Program-made: the position numbers and the translations under genes
Part shown: in pieces, positions 1-3,741 of the stretch
Numbering within the stretch: the stretch's first letter is position 1
How the letters are laid out: every line of letters starts with the position of its first letter
The notes under the pieces: generated by a model
The model's input: the letters and a program-made list of their open reading frames with translations, nothing else
What the model was told of the DNA's origin: nothing
Databases searched by the model: none
NCBI GenBank assembly: GCA_028285285.1
Contig: JANQPW010001049.1
Coordinates: 1-5,738 of the forward strand
Reading direction: 5' to 3'
Origin: Silvanigrellales bacterium
GTDB lineage: Bacteria; Bdellovibrionota_B; Oligoflexia; Silvanigrellales; Silvanigrellaceae
Length of the DNA stretch: 5,738 nt

Positions 1-252
1 GCCCTTGTGGTGAGCGCGGCGCTGCTGGTGAGTTGCGACACAGGAGAGCGCGAGTGGTTGGAGCACTTTCGCTTGGCTGGCGGAGTGATCTGCGTTGCCC
101 AGCCCGCATCGGGTGAACGGGAGTCGACTTTTCCGGTTGAAGTGGACGCCCTTATGGACACCCCGCTTTCAAGCCAGCGCCTGTGTTGGACATGCTTCCG
201 CGCCTTGGCCTGTGTGCCCTTTGAAGCACGGAATCAATCGGCTCCCTGGTAA
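1..252 (+). CDS. Small putative lipoprotein, 5'-truncated by window edge
   Basis: The reading frame is open from the first base to a TAA at 250-252, giving 83 visible residues. Residues 2-12 read LVVSAALLVSC, a hydrophobic stretch ending in L-V-S-C, a good lipobox for signal peptidase II with Cys12 as the lipidated residue. A GTG at position 7 could be a start, but it would leave a signal peptide with no basic N-terminus, so the true start is probably just upstream of the window. The mature part is about 70 residues with four further Cys, three of them clustered near the end (CWTC then ALAC). Third codon positions are G/C-rich, which supports coding. I do not recognise a family. A similar small protein with a Cys-ending signal peptide lies at 1341-1790, so the two may be envelope partners of the protease between them. 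That link is only inferred from position. Confidence 0.6.
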   Translation, partial: ALVVSAALLVSCDTGEREWLEHFRLAGGVICVAQPASGERESTFPVEVDALMDTPLSSQRLCWTCFRALACVPFEARNQSAPW

Positions 253-271
253 GGCTTCCTCCCTGCTCTTC

Positions 272-300
272 TTGGCAACTCTTGGCCGCTCGGTTAGTCT
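272..300 (+). promoter_or_regulatory. Possible sigma70-type promoter upstream of serine protease gene
   Basis: TTGGCA (272-277, five of six matches to TTGACA) is followed after 17 bp by TAGTCT (295-300, three of six matches to TATAAT). It lies in the 105-bp gap between the first gene and the protease and would give a leader of about 50 nt. The -10 element is poor, and the protease could equally be transcribed from upstream. Confidence 0.25.
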
Positions 301-343
301 CTCGCTCTGGTTGCTTGCCACACCATGAGAATCCATAGTGAAG

Positions 344-350
344 AAGGGAG
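344..350 (+). promoter_or_regulatory. Ribosome binding site that fixes the protease start at GTG 358
   Basis: AAGGGAG at 344-350 sits 7 bases before GTG 358. An in-frame ATG at 325 has no comparable site and would place an unnatural polar stretch (MRIHSEEGSF) ahead of the signal peptide. The Shine-Dalgarno site therefore decides in favour of the GTG start. Confidence 0.75.
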
Positions 351-357
351 TTTTCTT

Positions 358-1224
358 GTGAATATAAAATTGTGCGCGGTTTTGGCTCCGTCGCTGATGC
401 TTTCTGGGGTTGCCCTTGGCCAAGAGCAAACAACGGCTGAGGGGCCTTTCTTTCGAAACTGGACCCTTGATGAGTCCATTGCATCTGAAGACTATGATTT
501 TGAGGGCATCGTTGCTCTGAGCAACTGTTCTGGAAGCTTGGTTCGCTTCGAAAGCAGCGAAATGGGCGATGCAGCACTGGTTTTGACCAATGGCCATTGT
601 GTTTCTCTCCTCGCACCTGACGAGGTGATCGTGGATAGGAGCGACAGACGCGATCGGCGAAGATTCACCATATTGGACACCAATGCCGAAGAGTTGGGAC
701 GGGTGCGGGCCCAGAGACTTGTGTATGCGACCATGAGCCGAACCGATCTTGCCCTCTATGAGCTGAGCGAAACGTACGAAGAAATTGAATCTGAGTTTGG
801 GGTTCGACCTCTCACTCTGTCAGCTGAAGAGCCCGAGGCGGGGCTAGAAATAGAGGTGGTCTCTGGATACTGGAAGCGAGGGTATACCTGCGCTATCGAT
901 CGCCTGGTGCATGAGCTTCGTGAAGGGCGGTGGACCTTTTTTGACTCCATTAAATACACTGATCCCAACTGCCAGGTGATTGGTGGCACCTCTGGCTCTC
1001 CTGTGATTGCACGGGGCACTCGAACTGTGGTGGGTGTGAACAACACAGGAAATGAGTCTGGGAGGGAGTGTGAGATCAACAATCCGTGTGAGGTTAATGA
1101 AAATGGCGACATCTCTTTTGAGGAGGGTTGGTCATATGGGCAGCAAACATACTGGTTGTACGAGTGCCTGACCGAAGACCTTGATTTGGATCTCGATCAA
1201 GCCAATTGCCAGTTGCCACAATAG
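358..1224 (+). CDS. Secreted trypsin/V8-like serine protease (chymotrypsin fold)
   Basis: A 288-residue protein from GTG 358. Residues 1-21 form a signal peptide (MNIKLCAVLAP.., hydrophobic core, A-L-G cleavage site before Gln22), so the enzyme is exported. The chymotrypsin-type triad is visible in order: His80 in TNGHC, Asp130 in RTDLALYEL, and Ser212 in GGTSGSPV. The GTSGSP form is closer to the GNSGSP of V8/glutamyl endopeptidase-like enzymes than to the GDSGGP of trypsins. Eight Cys remain in the mature chain (57, 81, 178, 195, 238, 244, 270, 284). Cys57/Cys81 frame the His loop as in chymotrypsins, and the others fall into adjacent pairs, which suggests four disulfides and an oxidising location. 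The C-terminus is acidic (EDLDLDLD). No PDZ or propeptide domain is evident. The substrate is unknown. The neighbours on both sides are small putative lipoproteins on the same strand. Confidence 0.9.
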   Translation: MNIKLCAVLAPSLMLSGVALGQEQTTAEGPFFRNWTLDESIASEDYDFEGIVALSNCSGSLVRFESSEMGDAALVLTNGHCVSLLAPDEVIVDRSDRRDRRRFTILDTNAEELGRVRAQRLVYATMSRTDLALYELSETYEEIESEFGVRPLTLSAEEPEAGLEIEVVSGYWKRGYTCAIDRLVHELREGRWTFFDSIKYTDPNCQVIGGTSGSPVIARGTRTVVGVNNTGNESGRECEINNPCEVNENGDISFEEGWSYGQQTYWLYECLTEDLDLDLDQANCQLPQ

Positions 1225-1293
1225 CCCGGAAATTCCTTTCTTTTTGGGAAAGTGACTGGGCTCCTTGTCTTTATCAAAAAAGCCTTGAGAAGC

Positions 1294-1330
1294 CCCTCTC
1301 TTTTTAATAAGGTACCAACCGGAGAGAGGG
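1294..1330 (+). repeat. Inverted repeat (8-bp stem) in the leader of the 1341 gene
   Basis: CCCTCTCT (1294-1301) is perfectly complementary to AGAGAGGG (1323-1330), and two further G-T pairs can form inside. The loop is long (21 nt). The right arm abuts, but does not cover, the AGAGGAAG ribosome binding site (1331-1338). A run of T (1301-1305) follows the left arm rather than the right, so this is not a classic terminator. It may be a leader structure or chance in a purine-rich region. The rest of the 116-bp gap holds only weak hairpins. Confidence 0.3.
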
Positions 1331-1340
1331 AGAGGAAGTC

Positions 1341-1790
1341 GTGAGAACTGCGTTTCTGAGTGCTGCATCAAAAGTGGCGTTGGCCACCTTGTGTGTGTCG
1401 TGTGGAGCTCCGGTTGTGGCGCCGCGGGCAACCTTGGCAGACTCAGTGAACAATTTGGAACAGATCTGGGTCGAGTTTTGCCAGCAAAAAAATGGTGCAG
1501 GAAGAGTTGTGCCGGGGCGGTTTGTGCTGGCCCACCCGCCTAGTTACCCCAGTCGGGAATTGCAGAAAGAGTATGATGACCTTGAGCGGCAGGGGTTTGC
1601 CCTCGACTGGTCGTCTCGGTCTCTGCAGGCAAACGCACTGTTCGTAGAGTTCGAGTGGCGCGGTTCAGTGACTGATGTCAATTCCGAAGAAATTCAGGAC
1701 ATCATCATGTCGCTCAGCCTCCCGGCTGGATTTTCCGTGAGCTGTGCGCTCGAAACCCAGAGGAGCCCATCGATTCTGTTGGGTGAATAA
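1341..1790 (+). CDS. Small putative lipoprotein of unknown function
   Basis: 149 residues from GTG 1341, preceded by AGAGGAAG (1331-1338), a good ribosome binding site. The N-terminus (MRTAFLSAASKVALATLCVSC) has basic residues, a hydrophobic stretch and a terminal Cys21. V-S-C matches lipobox positions -2 to +1, but -3 is Cys instead of the usual Leu, so lipidation is likely though not certain. The mature part begins with a Pro/Ala-rich linker (about 22-32). A mixed helical and strand region follows, with two Cys (47 and 125) that could pair. I do not recognise a family. It follows the serine protease on the same strand and converges on the TM2 gene with 11 bp between stop codons. Confidence 0.75.
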   Translation: MRTAFLSAASKVALATLCVSCGAPVVAPRATLADSVNNLEQIWVEFCQQKNGAGRVVPGRFVLAHPPSYPSRELQKEYDDLERQGFALDWSSRSLQANALFVEFEWRGSVTDVNSEEIQDIIMSLSLPAGFSVSCALETQRSPSILLGE

Positions 1791-1801
1791 CACCGTTTGC
1801 C

Positions 1802-2059
1802 TCATGCCGCGCGTTCTTCAGATCCGCTCAAGGGCCGTTCCTGCATCTCTTCGTAAAACTCTGCGTCGTCTTGAAGAGCGAGTAACAGAGCATCAATCAG
1901 GGCTGCGACACCGGGAATGAGAGTCCAGAAGAACAGGAGGTAGAGCGACCCTAAAAAGTGCTGCTTCAGGTAAAACCGGTGCGCCCCCAAAAACCCAAGC
2001 GCCAGGCACCAAAAGAGAGTGCGTTTGCGCGTCACGACCGGCATGGCTTGTGTTTCCAT
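1802..2059 (-). CDS. TM2 domain-containing small membrane protein
   Basis: 85 residues, ATG at 2059-2057, with AAAGGA (2072-2067) seven bases upstream. The protein matches the TM2 domain family: a first short hydrophobic helix (about 14-26) runs into the diagnostic G-F-L-G-A-H-R-F-Y-L motif (22-31). A second longer helix (about 36-62) contains the terminal L-I-D-A-L-L signature. The usual Gly after FYL is Lys here. Basic residues precede helix 1 (RKR, 11-13), and the C-terminal tail (63-85) is acidic. The domain is common in bacteria as a stand-alone protein of unknown biochemical role in the inner membrane. A second in-frame ATG (codon 6) is possible but is less well spaced from the ribosome binding site. 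The gene is divergent from clpP and convergent with the lipoprotein gene. Confidence 0.9.
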   Translation of the reverse strand: METQAMPVVTRKRTLFWCLALGFLGAHRFYLKQHFLGSLYLLFFWTLIPGVAALIDALLLALQDDAEFYEEMQERPLSGSEERAA

Positions 2060-2073
2060 GCTTTCATCCTTTC

Positions 2074-2116
2074 AATTGTCACATGATTGTCAAATCATAT
2101 CGACATTTTTGTCACA
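2074..2116. promoter_or_regulatory. Candidate operator: phased TTGTCA repeats and a 16-bp palindrome
   Basis: TTGTCA occurs at 2076-2081, 2087-2092 and 2109-2114, with starts separated by 11 and 22 bp, so all copies face the same side of the helix. Overlapping them is ATGATT-GTCA-AATCAT (2083-2098), whose 6-bp arms are exact reverse complements. A smaller GACA-TTTT-TGTC lies at 2102-2113. The palindrome covers most of the predicted TM2 -10 element (2094-2099). The pattern suits a DNA-binding regulator acting on the TM2 gene and perhaps on clpP. No regulator gene is in the window, so the protein is unknown. Confidence 0.45.
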
Positions 2117-2122
2117 AAACAA
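2094..2122 (-). promoter_or_regulatory. Predicted sigma70-type promoter of the TM2 gene
   Basis: Read on the minus strand, TTGTTT (2122-2117) is followed after exactly 17 bp by TATGAT (2099-2094), five of six matches to TATAAT. Transcription would start near 2087, giving a leader of about 27 nt with the ribosome binding site at 2072-2067. The spacer and -10 element overlap the TTGTCA repeat cluster. Confidence 0.5.
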
Positions 2123-2155
2123 GAGGAGAATTTTTTCCGTGCTTGGGAACATTGC

Positions 2156-2184
2156 TTTACCTCGGCAAACGGTGCGGATAGACT
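2156..2184 (+). promoter_or_regulatory. Possible sigma70-type promoter of clpP
   Basis: TTTACC (2156-2161) and TAGACT (2179-2184) are separated by 17 bp, each with four of six consensus matches, giving a leader of about 35 nt before ATG 2227. I see no clear heat-shock (CTTGAA / CCCCAT-type) promoter in the intergenic region. This is a weak call. Confidence 0.3.
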
Positions 2185-2226
2185 GAACTGACTTTCATTG
2201 CGAAATTTTCTTCTGGAGGCTCTCCC

Positions 2227-2814
2227 ATGTCGTCAAGTGGCGCCGATTTTGGCACTTTGCTCGCACACCTTCCTCAAAAGCACTTGTTTGACAAGCGCAT
2301 TGTTGTGCTCTCGGAAGCCATCAACTCGCGATCCGCCAACACGGTGATCGATCAGCTGTTGGGTCTGGAAGCAGCAGATGCAACAAAAGACATTTGGGTT
2401 TTTCTCAACAGTCCAGGTGGTGAAGTGAACTCGGGCTTTGGCATCTACGATGTTATGCGTTTCATCAAGCCTGACGTAAAGATCATTGTCACCGGACTGG
2501 CTGCTTCCATTGCCACCGTGATCTACCTGGCGGCGAAGAAGGAGCACCGCTATTGTTTGCCCAATAGTCGGCTCTTGATTCACCAACCTCTTATTGGGGG
2601 AACCATTCAGGGCCAGGCAACGGATATTGAAATTACGGCAAAAGAAATCATCAAAACACGTGAGAAATTGGCTGAGTTGTACGTTGAAGAAACTGGACAG
2701 AGCCTGGAAAGGGTCTCGCGTGACATCGAACGTGACTATTGGATGACGGCTACTGAGGCTAAAGAATATGGCCTGGTCACATCCATCATCAGCAATTGGA
2801 ACGAGTTGGTCTAA
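2227..2814 (+). CDS. clpP: ClpP-family ATP-dependent protease proteolytic subunit (divergent form)
   Basis: 195 residues from ATG 2227, with GGAGG at 2215-2219 seven bases before it. ClpP forms a barrel-shaped cytoplasmic peptidase fed by AAA+ unfoldases such as ClpX or ClpA. Family hallmarks are clear: FLNSPGGEVNSG (59-70), IYDVMRFIKPDVK (73-85), catalytic Ser94 in GLAASIAT, His119 in LPNSRLLIHQP, the QGQATDIEI handle region (128-136), and Asp170 in DIERDYW. The Ser-to-His spacing of 25 matches E. coli ClpP, and two extra residues lie between His and Asp (HQPLIGGTIQGQ). Differences from typical ClpP are SIA after the serine instead of SMG, and a short N-terminus without the usual DIYSRLLK-type segment. 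The family assignment is very secure. Whether this is the housekeeping ClpP or a paralogue cannot be told here. No clpX or tig adjoins it; an unknown membrane protein follows 11 bp downstream. Confidence 0.95.
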   Translation: MSSSGADFGTLLAHLPQKHLFDKRIVVLSEAINSRSANTVIDQLLGLEAADATKDIWVFLNSPGGEVNSGFGIYDVMRFIKPDVKIIVTGLAASIATVIYLAAKKEHRYCLPNSRLLIHQPLIGGTIQGQATDIEITAKEIIKTREKLAELYVEETGQSLERVSRDIERDYWMTATEAKEYGLVTSIISNWNELV

Positions 2815-2825
2815 CGAGGGGCTCG

Positions 2826-3650
2826 ATGTCCTCCTTCTCTCCCCAACTTTTTCGCAAGATCGTCTCCGTTCTCGCTCCACTGTTGTTGGTCGGAACGGGC
2901 TTTGTGATGTGGTCGCAACGAAAAGTTGCCCAGCACTGTGAGGGGCTGGAAACGGAACGCCTGGCCTGGCTTGATTTCACAAGCCGTGCCCGGCTTGCAG
3001 CATTGGCTCTGAACAACCTCGGAGGTACAGAGAAGCGCCTCAGGTTTGGAAAAGTTCTCGATCGCATTCGTGCAAAAGAGGCTCATGAGTGGAGGAGGCT
3101 GGTCCAAAAGGAACTGCGTCCACTTGGGCTCTCGGTCTCTGCTGTTGCCAAAGGCGCGCTTGTTTCACTTCCGGAGTCGGAAGTGTTGAAGGGTCGTGAG
3201 CTTGTTGTGGAACTTGAGCTGCCGACAGGGTCTGAGAGGGAGCAGGCTCGGAAACGGCTGTTGACCTTCCTTTCGTCTTTTTCCCCTCCCGCGTTTCTTT
3301 TGCAAGACTTGCAGGTCAAACAAGCTGTGCTTCAGCTTGATCTGGTCTTTCCCGAACAGCGGGAACCTCTTCACGAAACCGAAAAAGCCCCTCTTCTGAA
3401 GACCACGTCTGAGGAAGAGTCTATCGGCCTCTTGCGTCATCTTCCAGGCATGGCGGGCTGTGTGGAGGCAACGGAAAAAGATCTTCAGGCGCTTCAAGAC
3501 AAGCAGGAGTTGAAGCTCGACTACCTCAATGCTGTGAAGCGTGATCAGGCTATGCAAAGGTTGTCCAAAGAGTATCTGTCACTTAGCGCGGCAAGCAAAG
3601 AGGCTTTTGATGGAGCGCGTGCTCGGCTCGAAAGTTTACCTCAGTTTTAA
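2826..3650 (+). CDS. Unknown protein with one N-terminal membrane anchor, in operon with clpP
   Basis: 274 residues from ATG 2826, with GAGGGG (2816-2821) four bases upstream. An upstream in-frame TTG at 2796 would overlap clpP and lacks support. Residues about 12-29 are a single hydrophobic membrane segment (VSVLAPLLLVGTGFVMW), flanked by basic residues on both sides, so orientation is unclear. A charged helical region follows (about 32-95). Next comes an alternating strand/helix region (about 96-175: a strand around RELVVELEL, a helix, then LQVKQAVLQLDLVF). The last part is highly charged and probably coiled-coil (about 218-246). An anchor, helix and small alpha/beta domain loosely resembles PilO/GspM-type pilus or secretion proteins, but no neighbouring pilus or secretion gene supports that. 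I do not recognise a family. The 11-bp gap after clpP argues for co-transcription and perhaps translational coupling. A strong hairpin follows the stop. Confidence 0.85.
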   Translation: MSSFSPQLFRKIVSVLAPLLLVGTGFVMWSQRKVAQHCEGLETERLAWLDFTSRARLAALALNNLGGTEKRLRFGKVLDRIRAKEAHEWRRLVQKELRPLGLSVSAVAKGALVSLPESEVLKGRELVVELELPTGSEREQARKRLLTFLSSFSPPAFLLQDLQVKQAVLQLDLVFPEQREPLHETEKAPLLKTTSEEESIGLLRHLPGMAGCVEATEKDLQALQDKQELKLDYLNAVKRDQAMQRLSKEYLSLSAASKEAFDGARARLESLPQF

Positions 3651-3652
3651 CT

Positions 3653-3690
3653 AAAAATGCGCTCCTGAGTTGGAGCGCATTCTGCATTTT
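3653..3690. terminator. Rho-independent terminator between convergent genes, likely bidirectional
   Basis: AATGCGCTCC (3656-3665) pairs perfectly with GGAGCGCATT (3672-3681) around a 6-nt loop, TGAGTT. On the minus strand the stem runs into TTTTT (3657-3653), an excellent terminator for the acidic-protein gene that ends at 3742. On the plus strand the stem is followed by CTGCATTTTG, a weaker T-rich stretch that probably also ends the clpP operon, whose last stop codon is at 3648-3650. Confidence 0.85.
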
Positions 3691-3741
3691 GTATTCTGCG
3701 AAAGTCAGAGACCTCTGGTGGGGCCTCTCAAGACACTGAAC

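Larger units (their letters stand above)
1791..2174. repeat. 11-bp perfect inverted repeat bracketing the TM2 gene
   Basis: CACCGTTTGCC at 1791-1801 has its exact reverse complement GGCAAACGGTG at 2164-2174. The left copy sits directly against the TM2 stop codon and the right copy lies beyond its predicted promoter, inside the candidate clpP promoter spacer. Flanking bases show no target-site duplication and do not extend the match. It may be coincidence. Confidence 0.4.

Noticed and set aside
325..357. ATG 325 as the start of the serine protease
   Set aside because: It would put eleven mostly polar residues before the signal peptide and lacks a ribosome binding site. GTG 358 has AAGGGAG at ideal spacing and begins a typical signal peptide.
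152..616. Two minus-strand open frames of 154 and 142 codons spanning the protease start
   Set aside because: They overlap the protease signal peptide and His-loop region on the opposite strand and run through the intergenic leader. The peptides look like noise and no ribosome binding site was apparent.
1224..1305. Terminator after the serine protease gene
   Set aside because: Only weak structures are present (GCCC/GGGC at 1224-1261, CTTTC/GAAAG at 1236-1252, and a 4-bp GAGA/TCTC stem before five T at 1287-1305). None is convincing enough to annotate.
2233..2880. A 215-codon open frame on the minus strand across clpP
   Set aside because: It is wholly antisense to clpP, whose motifs leave no doubt about the coding strand. 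The predicted peptide has no recognisable family features.
3704..3731. Second hairpin AGAG-ACC / GG-CCTCT downstream of the acidic gene
   Set aside because: The stem is short with an internal mismatch and no T-run. The 10-bp hairpin at 3656-3681 explains termination better.
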